64,000 nt of DNA from Megalopta genalis (GCF_051020955.1 NW_027476092.1:2840501-2904500), one strand, 5' to 3'; counted from the first letter of the stretch, positions 9,402 through 23,433 are shown. The notes: generated by a model from the letters alone, not told the origin. Numbers and translations: made by a program.

Positions 9402-12301
9402 GAACATTTGTTCATTCGCTTTATTTGTTCATTCGTTCATTAGTTCATTTGTTCATTAGTTCATTTGTCCATTTGTGCATTTGTTCACTTGTTCATTTGT
9501 TCATTTTTTCGTTTGTTCTTTTGTTCGTTTGTTCGTTTGCTCGTTTGTTCATTTGTTGATTTGTTCATTTGTTCATTTGTTCGTTTGTTCATTTGTTCAT
9601 TTGTTCATTTGTTCATTTGTTCATTTGTTCATTTGTTCATTTGTTCTTTTGTTCATTTGTTCATTTGTTCATTTGTTCAATCTTCATTTGTTCATTTGTT
9701 CATTTGTTCAATCTTCATTTGTTCATTTGTTCATTTGTTCATTTGTTCATTTGTTCATTTGTTCATTTGCTCATTTGCTCATTTGCTCATTTGCTCATTT
9801 GTTCATTTGTTCATTTGTTCATTTTTCATTTGTTCATTTGTTCATTTGTTCATTTGTTCATTTGTTCATTTGTTCATTTGTTCATTATTTCATTTGTTCA
9901 TTCGTTCATTCGTTCATTTGTTCATATGTTCATTTGTTCATTTGTTCATTTCTTCATTTCTTCATTTGTTCATTTGTTCATTTGTTCAATTGTTCATTTG
10001 TTCATTTGTTCATTTGTTCATTTGTTCATTTGTTCATTTGTCTATTTCTTCATTTGTTCATTTGTCCATTTGTTCATTTGTTCATTTGATCATTTGTTCA
10101 TTTGTTCATTTGTTCATTTGTTCATTTGTTCATTTGTCCATTTGTCCATTTGTTCATTTGTCCATTTGTTCATTTGTTCATTTGTTCATTTGTTCATTTG
10201 TTCAATTGTTCATTTGTTCTTTTGTTCATTTGTTCATTTGCTTATTTGTTCATTTGTTCCTTTGTTCATTTGTTCAGTTGTTAATTTGTTCATTTGTTCA
10301 TTTTTTTTCATTTGTTCATTTGTTCATTTTTTCATATGTTCATTTGTTCATTTGTTCATTTGCTCATTTGCTCATTTGCTCATTTGTTGATTTGTTCATT
10401 TTTCATTTGTTCATTTGTTCATTTGTTCATTTGTTCATTATTTCATTTGTTCATTTGTTCATTTGTTCAATTGTTCATTTGTTCATTTGTTCATTTGATC
10501 ATTTGTTCATTTGTTCATTTCTTCATTTGCTCATTTGTCCATTTGTTCATTTGTCTATTTCTTCATTTGTTCATTTGTCCATTTGTTCATTTGTTCATTT
10601 GTTCATTTGTTCATTTGTTCATATGTTCATTTGTTCATTTGTTCATATGTTCATTTGTTCATTTGTTCATATGTTCATTAGTTCATTTGTCCATTTGTTC
10701 ATTTGTTCACTTGTTCATTTGTTCATTTGTTCATTCTTCATTTGTTCATTTGTACAATTGTTCATTTGTTCATTTGTTTATTTGTTCATTTGTTCATTTG
10801 ATCATTTGTTCATTTGTTCATTTGTTCATTTGTTCATTTGTTCATTTGATCATTTGTTCATTTGTTCATTTGTTCATTTGTCCATTTGTCCATTTGTCCA
10901 TTTGTTCATTTGTTCATTTGTTCATTTGTTCATTTGTTCATTTGTTCATTTGTTCATTTGTTCATTTGTTCACTTGTTCATTTGTTCATTTGTTCATTTG
11001 TTCATTTGTTCATTTGTTCATTTGTTCATTTGTTCATTTGTTCATTTGTTCATTTGTTGATTTGTTCATTCGTTCATTTGTTCATTTGTTCATTTGTTCA
11101 TTTGTTCATTTGTTCATTTGTTCATTTGTTCATTCGTTCATTTGTTCATTTGTTCATTAGTTCATTAGTTCATTTGTCCATTTGTGCATATGTTCACTTG
11201 TTCATTTGTCCATTTGTGCATTTGTTCACTTGTTCATTTGTTCATTTGTTCATTTGTTCGTTTGTTCGTTTGTCCATTTGTTGATTTGTTCATTTGTTCA
11301 TTTGTTCGTTTGTTCATTTGTTCGTTTGTTCGTATGTCCGTTTGTTCATTTGTTGATTTGTTCATTGGTTCATTTGTTCATTTGTTCATTTGTTCATTCG
11401 TTCATTCGTTCACTTGTTCACTCGTTCACTTGTTCACTTGTTCATTTGTTCATTTGTTCATTCGTTCATTCGTTCACTTGTTCATTCGTTCACTTGTTCA
11501 ATTGTTCATTTGTTCTTTTGTTCATTTGTTCACTTGTTCACTTGTTCACTTGTTCATTTGTTCATATGTTCATTTGTTCATATGTTCATTTGTCCATATG
11601 TTCATTTGTTCATATGTTCATTTGTTCATTTGTTCATTTGTTCATTTGTTCTTTTGTTCATTTGTTCATTTGTTCATTTGTTCACTTGTTCATTTGTTCA
11701 TTTGTTCATTTGTTCATTTGTTCATTTGTTCATTTGTTCTTTTGTTCATTTGTTCATTTCTTCATTTGTTCATTCTTCATTTGTTCATTTGTCCATTTGT
11801 TCATTTGTTCATTTGTTCATTTGTTCATTTGTTCATTTGTTCATTTGTTCATTTGTTCATTTGCTCATTTGCTCATTTGCTCATTAGCTCATTTGCTCAT
11901 TTGCTCATTTGCTCATTTGTTCATTTGTTCATTTTTCATTTGTTCATTTGTTCATTTGTTCATTTGTTCATTTGTTCATTTGTTCATTTGCTCATTTGTT
12001 CTTTATTTCATTAGTTCATTCGTTCATTCGTTCATTCGTTCATTTGTTCATTTGTTCATATGTCCATTTGTTCATTTGTTCATTTGTTCATTTGTTCAAT
12101 TGTTCATTTGTTCATTTGTTCATTTGTTCTTTTGTTCATTTGTTCATTTGTTCATTTGTTCATTTGTTCATTTGTTCATTTGTTCATTTGTTCATTTGTT
12201 CACTTGTTCACTTGTTCATTTGTTCATTTGTTCATTTGTTCATTTGTTCATTTGTTCATTTGTTCATTTGTTCATTTGGTCATTTGTTCATTTGTTCATT
12301 T
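9402..12301. repeat. B-to-A unit of S1, single form (2900 bp)
   Basis: B is followed by TTAG, GTCC and GTGC octamers and ATTTTTTCG near 9505. Two AATCTTC 7-mers follow near 9679 and 9711, then four GCTC octamers near 9768, ATTTTTC near 9820, ATTATTTC near 9884, TTCTTCATTTCTTC near 9951 and the second-type module with 8-T tract (10301-10308), GCTC triplet and TATG block (10620-10684). The pre-A block runs from TGTGCATATG at 11183 to 12301 (1119 bp) and includes the GCTC heptad and TTCTTTATTTCATTAG near 11999. The S2 counterpart is 20932-23433. Confidence 0.83.
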
Positions 12302-14460
12302 GAACATTTGTTCATTCACTTTATTTGTTCATTCGTTTTATTTGTCCATTTGTTCATTTGTTCATTAGTTCATTTGTACATTTGTGCATATGTTCACTTG
12401 TTCATTTGTCCATTTGTGCATTTGTTCATTTGTTCATTTGTTCATTTGTTCATTTGTTCATTTGTTCGTTTGTTCGTTTGTTCATTTGTTGATTTGTTCA
12501 TTTGTTCATTTGTTCGTTTGTTCATTTGTTCGTTTGTTCATTTGTTGATTTGTTCAATGGTTCATTTGTTCATTTGTTCATTTCTTCATTTGTTCATTCG
12601 TTCATTCGTTCACTTGTTCACTCGTACACTTGTTCACTTGTTCATTTGTTCATTTGTTCATTCGTTCATTCGTTCACTTGTTCATTCGTTCACTTGTTCA
12701 ATTGTTCATTTGTTCTTATGTTCATTTGTTCATTTGCTTATTTGTTCATTTGTTCATTTGTTCAGTTGTTAATTTGTTAATTTGTTCATTTGTTCACTTG
12801 TTCACTTGTTCATTTGTTCATACGTTCATTTGTTCATATGTTCATTTGTTCATTTGTTCATTTGTTCATTTGTTCATTTGTTCATTAGTTCATTTGTTCA
12901 CTTGTTCATTTGTTCATTTGTTCATTTGTTCATTTGTTCATTTGTTCATTTGTTCATTTGTTCATTTGTTCCTTTGTTCATTTGTCCATTTGTCCATTTG
13001 TCCATTTGTTCATTTGTTCCTTTGTCCATTTGTTCATTTGTTCATTTGTCCATTTGTTCATTTGTTCATTTGTTCATTTGATCATTTGTTCATTTGTTCA
13101 TTTGTTCATTTGTTCATTTGTTCTTTTGTTCATTTGTTCATTTGTTCATTTGTTCAATCTTCATTTGTTCATTTGTTCATTTGTTCATTTGATCATTTGC
13201 TCATTTGCTCATTTGCTCATTTGTTCATTTGTTCATTTTTCATTTGTTCATTTGTTCATTTGTTCATTTGTTCATTTGTTCATTTGTTCATTTGTTCATT
13301 ATTTCATTTGTTCATTTGTCCATTTGTTCATTTGTTCATTTGTTCATTTGTTCATTTGTTCATATGTTCATTTGTTCATTTGTTCATATGTTCATTTGTT
13401 CATTTGTTCATATGTTCATTAGTTCATTTGTCCATTTGTTCATTTGTTCACTTGTTCATTTGTTCATTTGTTCATTCTTCATTTGTTCATTTGTACAATT
13501 GTTCATTTGTTCATTTGTTCATTTGTTCATTTGTTCATTTGATCATTTGTTCATTTGTCCATTTGTTCATTTGTTCATTTGTTCATTTGTTCATTTGTTC
13601 ATTTGTTCATTTGTTCATTTGTTCATTTGTTCATTTGATCATTTGTTCATTTGTTCATTTGTTCATTTGTCCATTTGTCCATTTGTCCATTTGTTCATTT
13701 GTTCATTTGTTCATTTGTTCATTTGTTCATTTGTTCATTTGTTCATTTGTTCATTTGTTCACTTGTTCATTTGTTCATTTGTCCATTTGTCCATTTGTCC
13801 ATTTGTCCATTTGTTCATTTGTTCATTTGTTCATTTGTTCATTTGTTCATTTGTTCATTTGTTCATTTGTTCATTTGTTCATTTGTTCATTTGTTCATTT
13901 GTTCATTTGTTCATTTGTTCACTTGTTCATTTGTTCATTTGTTCATTTGTTCATTTGTTCATTTGTTCATTTGTTCATTTGTTCATTTGTTCATTTGTTC
14001 ATTTGTTCATTTGTTCATTTGTTCATTTGTTCATTCGTTCATTAGTTCATTCGTTCATTAGTTCATTTGTTCATTTGTTCATTTGTTCAATTGTTCACTT
14101 GTTCTTTTGTTCGTTTGTTCGTTTGTTCGTTTGTTCATTTGTTGATTTGTTCATTCGTTCATTAGTTCATTCGTTCATTAGTTCATTTGTTCATTTGTTC
14201 ATTTGTTCAATTGTTCACTTGTTCTTTTGTTCGTTTGTTCGTTTGTTCGTTTGTTCATTTGTTGATTTGTTCATTTGTTCATTTGTTCATTTGTTCATTT
14301 GTTCATTTGTTCATTTGTTCATTTGTTCATTTGTTCATTTGTTCATTTGTTCATTTGTTCATTTGTTCATTTGTTCATTTGTTCATTTGTTCATTTGTTC
14401 ATTTGTTCATTTGTTCATTTGTTCATTTGTTCATTTGTTCATTTGTTCATTTGTTCATTT
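12302..14460. repeat. A-to-B unit of S2, long form (2159 bp)
   Basis: It matches 69-2227 landmark for landmark at an offset of 12233 to 12249, including the private TTCTTATG near 12715 (also near 473). Differences are single octamers gained or lost (for example in the run after ATTTTTC near 13235) and the 120-bp duplication at 14025-14264. TATG block at 13361-13425. The equal total length of the two units is the net of several small gains and losses. Confidence 0.88.
14025..14264. repeat. 120-bp exact tandem duplication
   Basis: Fifteen octamers carrying TTCG/TTAG alternation, CAATTG, CACTTG, TTCTTTTG, three TTCG octamers and GTTGATTTG are present twice with a 120-bp period (14025-14144 and 14145-14264). 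Identity continues to 14275 against 14155, where TTCG meets TTTG. S1 has a single, partial version of this content near 1801-1900. The copy number difference makes this a recent event in S2. Confidence 0.92.
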
Positions 14461-17400
14461 GAACATTTGTTCATTCGCTTTATTTGTTCATTCGTTCATT
14501 AGTTCATTTGTTCATTAGTTCATTTGTCCATTTGTGCATTTGTTCACTTGTTCATTTGTTCATTAGTTCGTTTGTTCTTTTGTTCGTTTGTTCGTTTGTT
14601 CGTTTGTTCATTTGTTGATTTGTTCATTTGTTCATTTGTTCGTTTGTTCATTTGTTCGTTTGTTCGTTTGTTCGTTTGTTCGTTTGTTCATTTGTTCATT
14701 GGTTCATTTGTTCATTTGTTCAATTGTTCATTTGTTCTTTTGTTCATTTGTTCATTTGCTTATTTGTTCATTTGTTCATTTGTTCATTTGTTCAGTTGTT
14801 AATTTGTTAATTTGTTCATTTGTTCACTTGTTCACTTGTTCATTTGTTCATATGTTCATTTGTTCATTTGTTCATATGTTCATATGTTCATTTGTTCATT
14901 TGTTCATTTGTTCATTTGTTCATTTGTTCATTTGTTCATTTGTTCATTTGTTCATTTGTTCATTTGTTCATTTGTTCATTTGTCTATTTCTTCATTTGTT
15001 CATTTGTCCATTTGTTCATTTGTTCATTTGATCATTTGTTCATTTGTTCATTTGTTCATTTGTTCATTTGTTCATTTGTCCATTTGTTCATTTGTTCATT
15101 TGTTCATTTGATCATTTGTTCATTTGTTCATTTGTTCATTTGTTCATTTGTTCATTTGTTCATTTGTTCATTTGTTCATTTGTTCATTTGTTCATTTGTT
15201 CAATTGTTCATTTGTTCTTTTGTTCATTTGTTCATTTGCTTATTTGTTCATTTGTTCATTTGTTCATTTGTTCAGTTGTTAATTTGTTCATTTGTTCATT
15301 TTTTTTCATTTGTTCATTTGTTCATTTTTTCATATGTTCATTTGTTCATTTGTTCATTTTTCATTTGTTCATTTGTTCATTTGTTCATTTGTTCATTATT
15401 TCATTTGTTCATTTGTTCATTTGTTCAATTGTTCATTTGTTCATTTGTTCATTTGATCATTTGTTCATTTGTTCATTTCTTCATTTGTTCATTTGTCCAT
15501 TTGTTCATTTGTCTATTTCTTCATTTGTTCATTTGTCCATTTGTTCATTTGTTCATTTGTTCATTTGTTCATTTGTTCATATGTTCATTTGTTCATTTGT
15601 TCATATGTTCATTTGTTCATTTGTTCATATGTTCATTAGTTCATTTGTCCATTTGTTCATTTGTTCACTTGTTCATTTGTTCATTTGATCATTCTTCATT
15701 TGTTCATTTGTACAATTGTTCATTTGTTCATTTGTTTATTTGTTCATTTGTTCATTTGATCATTTGTTCATTTGTTCATTTGTTCATTTGTTCATTTGTT
15801 CATTTGTTCATTTGTTCATTTGTTCATTTGTTCATTTGTTCATTTGTTCATTTGTTCACTTGTTTATTTGTTCATTTGTCCATTTGTCCATTTGTCCATT
15901 TGTCCATTTGTTCATTTGTTCATTTGTTCATTTGTTCATTTGTTCATTTGTTCATTTGTTCATTTGTTCATTTGTTCATTTGTTCATTTGTTCATTTGTT
16001 CACTTGTTCATTTGTTCATTTGTTCATTTGTTCATTTGTTCATTTGTTCATTTGTTCATTTGTTCATTTGTTCATTTGTTCATTTGTTCATTTGTTCATT
16101 TGTTCATTTGTTCATTTGTTCATTTGTTCATTTGTTCATTTGTTCATTCGTTCATTAGTTCATTTGTTCATTAGTCCATTTGTTCATTTGTTCATTTGTT
16201 CAATTGTTCACTTGTTCATTTGTTCATTTGTTCATTTGTTCACTTGTTCATTTGTTCATTTGTTCATTTGTTCATTTGTTCATTTGTTCATTTGTTCATT
16301 TGTTCATTTGTTCATTTGTTCATTTGTTCAATTGTTCATTTGTTCATTTGTTCATTTGTTCATTTGTTCATTTGTTCATTTGTCTATTTCTTCATTTGTT
16401 CATTTGTCCATTTGTTCATTTGTTCATTTGATCATTTGTTCATTTGTTCATTTGTTCATTTGTTCATTTGTTCATTTGTCCATTTGTCCATTTGTTCATT
16501 TGTCCATTTGTTCATTTGTTCATTTGTTCATTTGTTCATTTGTTCAATTGTTCATTTGTTCTTTTGTTCATTTGTTCATTTGCTTATTTGTTCATTTGTT
16601 CCTTTGTTCATTTGTTCAGTTGTTAATTTGTTCATTTGTTCATTTTTTTTCATTTGTTCATTTGTTCATTTTTTCATATGTTCATTTGTTCATTTGTTCA
16701 TTTGCTCATTTGCTCATTTGCTCATTTGTTGATTTGTTCATTTTTCATTTGTTCATTTGTTCATTTGTTCATTTGTTCATTATTTCATTTGTTCATTTGT
16801 TCATTTGTTCAATTGTTCATTTGTTCATTTGTTCATTTGATCATTTGTTCATTTGTTCATTTCTTCATTTGCTCATTTGTCCATTTGTTCATTTGTCTAT
16901 TTCTTCATTTGTTCATTTGTCCATTTGTTCATTTGTTCATTTGTTCATTTGTTCATTTGTTCATTTGTTCATTTGTTCATATGTTCATTTGTTCATTTGT
17001 TCATATGTTCATTTGTTCATTTGTTCATATGTTCATTAGTTCATTTGTCCATTTGTTCATTTGTTCACTTGTTCATTTGTTCATTTGTTCATTCTTCATT
17101 TGTTCATTTGTACAATTGTTCATTTGTTCATTTGTTTATTTGTTCATTTGTTCATTTGATCATTTGTTCATTTGTTCATTTGTTCATTTGTTCATTTGTT
17201 CATTTGATCATTTGTTCATTTGTTCATTTGTTCATTTGTCCATTTGTCCATTTGTCCATTTGTTCATTTGTTCATTTGTTCATTTGTTCACTTGTTCATT
17301 TGTTCATTTGTTCATTTGTTCATTTGTTCACTTGTTCATTTGTTCATTTGTTCATTTGTTCATTTGTTCATTTGTTCATTTGTTCATTTGTTCATTTGTT

Positions 17401-18595
17401 CATTTGTTGATTTGTTCATTCGTTCATTTGTTCATTTGTTCATTTGTTCATTTGTTCATTTGTTCATTTGTTCATTTGTTCATTTGTTCATTTGTTCATT
17501 CGTTCATTTGTTCATTTGTTCATTAGTTCATTAGTTCATTTGTCCATTTGTGCATATGTTCACTTGTTCATTTGTCCATTTGTGCATTTGTTCACTTGTT
17601 CATTTGTTCATTTGTTCATTTGTTCGTTTGTTCGTTTGTCCATTTGTTGATTTGTTCATTTGTTCATTTGTTCGTTTGTTCATTTGTTCGTTTGTTCGTA
17701 TGTCCGTTTGTTCATTTGTTGATTTGTTCATTGGTTCATTTGTTCATTTGTTCATTTGTTCATTTGTTCATTCGTTCATTCGTTCACTTGTTCACTCGTT
17801 CACTTGTTCACTTGTTCATTTGTTCATTTGTTCATTCGTTCATTCGTTCACTTGTTCATTCGTTCACTTGTTCAATTGTTCATTTGTTCTTTTGTTCATT
17901 TGTTCACTTGTTCACTTGTTCACTTGTTCATTTGTTCATATGTTCATTTGTTCATATGTTCATTTGTTCATATGTTCATTTGTTCATATGTTCATTTGTT
18001 CATTTGTTCATTTGTTCATTTGTTCTTTTGTTCATTTGTTCATTTGTTCATTTGTTCACTTGTTCATTTGTTCATTTGTTCATTTGTTCATTTGTTCATT
18101 TGTTCATTTGTTCTTTTGTTCATTTGTTCATTTCTTCATTTGTTCATTCTTCATTTGTTCATTTGTCCATTTGTTCATTTGTTCATTTGTTCATTTGTTC
18201 ATTTGTTCATTTGTTCATTTGTTCATTTGTTCATTTGCTCATTTGCTCATTTGCTCATTAGCTCATTTGCTCATTTGCTCATTTGCTCATTTGTTCATTT
18301 GTTCATTTTTCATTTGTTCATTTGTTCATTTGTTCATATGTCCATTTGTTCATTTGTTCATTTGTTCATTTGTTCAATTGTTCATTTGTTCATTTGTTCA
18401 TTTGTTCATTTGTTCTTTTGTTCATTTGTTCATTTGTTCATTTGTTCATTTGTTCATTTGTTCATTTGTTCATTTGTTCATTTGTTCATTTGTTCACTTG
18501 TTCACTTGTTCATTTGTTCATTTGTTCATTTGTTCATTTGTTCATTTGTTCATTTGTTCATTTGTTCATTTGGTCATTTGTTCATTTGTTCATTT
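14461..18595. repeat. B-to-A unit of S2, fused form (4135 bp)
   Basis: Same fused plan as 2228-7025 but 663 bp shorter. The clean run and ATTCTTC section after the first GTTAATT (present at about 2640-3240 in S1) is missing here. 8-T tracts at 15299-15306 and 16643-16650, TATG blocks at 15578-15642 and 16978-17042. One private GATC occurs just before ATTCTTC near 15687. The pre-A block from 17549 to 18595 is 1047 bp; it keeps the GCTC heptad (18237-18288) but lacks the TTCTTTATTTCATTAG section, ATTTTTC being joined straight to CATATGTCC near 18336. Confidence 0.83.
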
Positions 18596-20402
18596 GAACA
18601 TTTGTTCATTCACTTTATTTGTTCATTCGTTTTATTTGTCCATTTGTTCATTTGTTCATTAGTTCATTTGTACATTTGTGCATATGTTCACTTGTTCATT
18701 TGTCCATTTGTGCATTTGTTCACTTGTTCATTTGTTCATTTGTTCATTTGTTCGTTTGTTCGTTTGTTCATTTGTTGATTTGTTCATTTGTTCATTTGTT
18801 CGTTTGTTCATTTGTTCGTTTGTTCGTTTGTTCGTTTGTTCATTTGTTGATTTGTTCAATGGTTCATTTGTTCATTTGTTCATTTCTTCATTTGTTCTTT
18901 TGTTCATTTGTTCATTTGTTCATTTGTTCAATCTTCATTTGTTCATTTGTTCATTTGTTCATTTGATCATTTGCTCATTTGCTCATTTGCTCATTTGTTC
19001 ATTTGTTCATTTTTCATTTGTTCATTTGTTCATTTGTTCATTTGTTCATTATTTCATTTGTTCATTTGTCCATTTGTTCATTTGTTCATTTGTTCATTTG
19101 TTCATATGTTCATTTGTTCATTTGTTCATATGTTCATTTGTTCATTTGTTCATATGTTCATTAGTTCATTTGTCCATTTGTTCATTTGTTCACTTGTTCA
19201 TTTGTTCATTTGTTCATTCTTCATTTGTTCATTTGTACAATTGTTCATTTGTTCATTTGTTCATTTGATCATTTGTTCATTTGTTCATTTGTTCATTTGT
19301 TCATTTGTTCATTTGTTCATTTGTTCATTTGTTCATTTGTTCATTTGTTCATTTGTTCATTTGTTCATTTGTTCATTTGATCATTTGTTCATTTGTTCAT
19401 TTGTTCATTTGTTAATTTGTCCATTTGTCCATTTGTTCATTTGTTCATTTGTTCATTTGTTCATTTGTTCATTTGTTCATTTGTTCATTTGTTCACTTGT
19501 TCATTTGTTCATTTGTCCATTTGTCCATTTGTCCATTTGTCCATTTGTTCATTTGTTCATTTGTTCATTTGTTCATTTGTTCATTTGTTCATTTGTTCAT
19601 TTGTTCATTTGTTCATTTGTTCATTTGTTCATTTGTTCACTTGTTCATTTGTTCATTTGTTCATTTGTTCATTTGTTCATTTGTTCATTTGTTCATTTGT
19701 TCATTTGTTCATTTGTTCATTTGTTCATTTGTTCATTTGTTCATTTGTTCATTTGTTCATTTGTTCATTTGTTCATTTGTTCATTTGTTCATTTGTTCAT
19801 TCGTTCATTAGTTCATTTGTTCATTAGTTCATTTGTTCATTTGTTCATTTGTTCAATTGTTCACTTGTTCATTTGTTCATTTGTTCATTTGTTCACTTGT
19901 TCATTTGTTCATTTGTTCATTTGTTCATTTGTTCATTTGTTCATTTGTTCATTTGTTCATTTGTTCATTTGTTCATTTGTTCATTTGTTCATTTGTTCAT
20001 TTGTTCATTTGTTCATTTGTTCATTTGTTCATTTGTTCATTTGTTCATTTGTTCATTTGTTCATTTGTTCATTTGTTCATTTGTTCATTTGTTCATTTGT
20101 TCATTTGTTCATTTGTTCATTTGTTCATTTGTTCATTTGTTCATTTGTTCATTTGTTCATTTGTTCATTTGTTCATTTGTTCATTTGTTCATTTGTTCAT
20201 TTGTTCATTTGTTCATTTGTTCATTTGTTCATTTGTTCATTTGTTCATTTGTTCATTCGTTCATTAGTTCATTTGTTCATTTGTTCATTTGTTCATTTGT
20301 TCATTTGTTCATTTGTTCATTTGTTCATTTGTTCATTTGTTCATTTGTTCATTTGTTCATTTGTTCATTTGTTCATTTGTTCATTTGTTCATTTGTTCAT
20401 TT
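18596..20402. repeat. A-to-B unit of S2, short form (1807 bp)
   Basis: Follows 7026-8896 at an offset of 11570 through the first 2 kb of landmarks, with the same CTTCATTTG-to-CTTTTG internal deletion (near 18889). TATG block at 19103-19167. One TTTGTTAA octamer near 19410 replaces a GTCC octamer. It contains the longest perfect run in the window (19897-20257), then TTCG/TTAG and another clean stretch up to B. Confidence 0.85.
19897..20257. repeat. Longest perfect octamer run (361 bp)
   Basis: About 45 consecutive units without a substitution, bounded by CACTTG upstream and CATTCG downstream. Other clean runs of roughly 240-340 bp lie at 8598-8896, 25816-26105, 32461-32797, 39333-39649, 49392-49704, 50214-50475 and 62130-62449. 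Most of these end exactly at a B landmark. Confidence 0.88.
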
Positions 20403-20931
20403 GAACATTTGTTCATTCGCTTTATTTGTTCATTCGTTCATTAGTTCATTTGTTCATTAGTTCATTTGTCCATTTGTGCATTTGTTCACTTGTTCATTTG
20501 TTCATTTGTTCGTTTGTTCTTTTGTTCGTTTGTTCGTTTGTTCGTTTGTTCATTTGTTGATTTGTTCATTTGTTCATTTGTTCGTTTGTTCGTTTGTTCA
20601 TTTGTTCGTTTGTCCATTTGTTCATTTGTTCATTTGTTCATTTGTTCATTTGTTCATTTGTTCATTTGTTCTTTTGTTCATTTGTTCATTTGTTCATTCG
20701 TTCACTTGTTCGCTCGTTCACTTGTTCACTCGTTCACTTGTTCACTCGTTCACTTGTTCACTCGTTCACTTGTTCACTCGTTCACTCGTTCACTTGTTCA
20801 CTCGTTCACTTGTTCACTTGTTCATTTGTTCATTTGTTCATTCGTTCATTCGTTCACTTGTTCATTCGTTCACTTGTTCAATTGTTCATTCGTTCTTTTG
20901 TTCATTTGTTCATTTGCTCATTTGTTCATTT
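20403..20931. repeat. Short B-to-B unit of S2 (529 bp)
   Basis: Same content as 8897-9401, with three extra octamers near 20580-20660 and a CGCTCG variant at the head of its 16-bp dimer array (about 20711). Confidence 0.85.
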
Positions 20932-23433
20932 GAACATTTGTTCATTCGCTTTATTTGTTCATTCGTTCATTAGTTCATTTGTTCATTAGTTCATTTGTTC
21001 ATTTTTTCGTTTGTTCTTTTGTTCGTTTGTTCGTTTGCTCGTTTGTTCATTTGTTGATTTGTTCATTTGTTCATTTGTTCGTTTGTTCATTTGTTCATTT
21101 GTTCATTTGTTCATTTGTTCATTTGTTCATTTGTTCATTTGTTCATTTGTTCATTTGTTCATTTGTTCATTTGTTCTTTTGTTCATTTGTTCATTTGTTC
21201 ATTTGTTCAATCTTCATTTGTTCATTTGTTCATTTGTTCAATCTTCATTTGTTCATTTGTTCATTTGTTCATTTGTTCATTTGTTCATTTGTTCATTTGC
21301 TCATTTGCTCATTTGCTCATTTGCTCATTTGCTCATTTGTTCATTTGTTCATTTTTCATTTGTTCATTTGTTCATTTGTTCATTTGTTCATTTGTTCATT
21401 TGTTCATTTGTTCATTATTTCATTTGTTCATTCGTTCATTCGTTCATTTGTTCATATGTTCATTTGTTCATTTGTTCATTTCTTCATTTCTTCATTTGTT
21501 CATTTGTTCATTTGTTCAATTGTTCATTTGTTCATTTGTTCATTTGTTCATTTGTTCATTTGTTCATTTGTCTATTTCTTCATTTGTTCATTTGTCCATT
21601 TGTTCATTTGTTCATTTGATCATTTGTTCATTTGTTCATTTGTTCATTTGTTCATTTGTCCATTTGTCCATTTGTTCATTTGTCCATTTGTTCATTTGTT
21701 CATTTGTTCATTTGTTCATTTGTTCAATTGTTCATTTGTTCTTTTGTTCATTTGTTCATTTGCTTATTTGTTCATTTGTTCCTTTGTTCATTTGTTCAGT
21801 TGTTAATTTGTTCATTTGTTCATTTTTTTTCATTTGTTCATTTGTTCATTTTTTCATATGTTCATTTGTTCATTTGTTCATTTGCTCATTTGCTCATTTG
21901 CTCATTTGTTGATTTGTTCATTTTTCATTTGTTCATTTGTTCATTTGTTCATTTGTTCATTATTTCATTTGTTCATTTGTTCATTTGTTCAATTGTTCAT
22001 TTGTTCATTTGTTCATTTGATCATTTGTTCATTTGTTCATTTCTTCATTTGCTCATTTGTCCATTTGTTCATTTGTCTATTTCTTCATTTGTTCATTTGT
22101 CCATTTGTTCATTTGTTCATTTGTTCATTTGTTCATTTGTTCATTTGTTCATATGTTCATTTGTTCATTTGTTCATATGTTCATTTGTTCATTTGTTCAT
22201 ATGTTCATTAGTTCATTTGTCCATTTGTTCATTTGTTCACTTGTTCATTTGTTCATTTGTTCATTCTTCATTTGTTCATTTGTACAATTGTTCATTTGTT
22301 CATTTGTTTATTTGTTCATTTGTTCATTTGATCATTTGTTCATTTGTTCATTTGTTCATTTGATCATTTGTTCATTTGTTCATTTGTTCATTTGTCCATT
22401 TGTCCATTTGTCCATTTGTTCATTTGTTCATTTGTTCATTTGTTCATTTGTTCATTTGTTCATTTGTTCATTTGTTCATTTGTTCACTTGTTCATTTGTT
22501 CATTTGTTCATTTGTTCATTTGTTCATTTGTTCATTTGTTCATTTGTTCATTTGTTCATTTGTTCATTTGTTGATTTGTTCATTCGTTCATTTGTTCATT
22601 TGTTCATTTGTTCATTTGTTCATTTGTTCATTTGTTCATTTGTTCATTCGTTCATTTGTTCATTTGTTCATTAGTTCATTAGTTCATTTGTCCATTTGTG
22701 CATATGTTCACTTGTTCATTTGTCCATTTGTGCATTTGTTCACTTGTTCATTTGTTCATTTGTTCATTTGTTCGTTTGTTCGTTTGTCCATTTGTTGATT
22801 TGTTCATTTGTTCATTTGTTCGTTTGTTCATTTGTTCGTTTGTTCGTATGTCCGTTTGTTCATTTGTTGATTTGTTCATTGGTTCATTTGTTCATTTGTT
22901 CATTTGTTCATTTGTTCATTCGTTCATTCGTTCACTTGTTCACTCGTTCACTTGTTCACTTGTTCATTTGTTCATTTGTTCATTCGTTCATTCGTTCACT
23001 TGTTCATTCGTTCACTTGTTCAATTGTTCATTTGTTCTTTTGTTCATTTGTTCACTTGTTCACTTGTTCACTTGTTCATTTGTTCATATGTTCATTTGTT
23101 CATATGTTCATTTGTCCATATGTTCATTTGTTCATATGTTCATTTGTTCATTTGTTCATTTGTTCTTTTGTTCATTTGTTCATTTGTTCATTTGTTCACT
23201 TGTTCATTTGTTCATTTGTTCATTTGTTCATTTGTTCATTTGTTCATTTGTTCTTTTGTTCATTTGTTCATTTGTTCATTTGTTCATTTGTTCATTTGTT
23301 CATTTGTTCATTTGTTCATTTGTTCACTTGTTCACTTGTTCATTTGTTCATTTGTTCATTTGTTCATTTGTTCATTTGTTCATTTGTTCATTTGTTCATT
23401 TGTTCATTTGGTCATTTGTTCATTTGTTCATTT
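20932..23433. repeat. B-to-A unit of S2, contracted form (2502 bp)
   Basis: Counterpart of 9402-12301, 398 bp shorter. The GTCC, GTGC and CAC octamers that follow B elsewhere are missing, so TTAG runs into ATTTTTTCG near 21003. Five GCTC octamers lie near 21299-21334, 8-T tract at 21823-21830, TATG block at 22150-22214. The pre-A block (22697-23433) is only 737 bp, having lost ATTCTTC, the GCTC heptad, ATTTTTC and TTCTTTATTTCATTAG. Confidence 0.83.
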
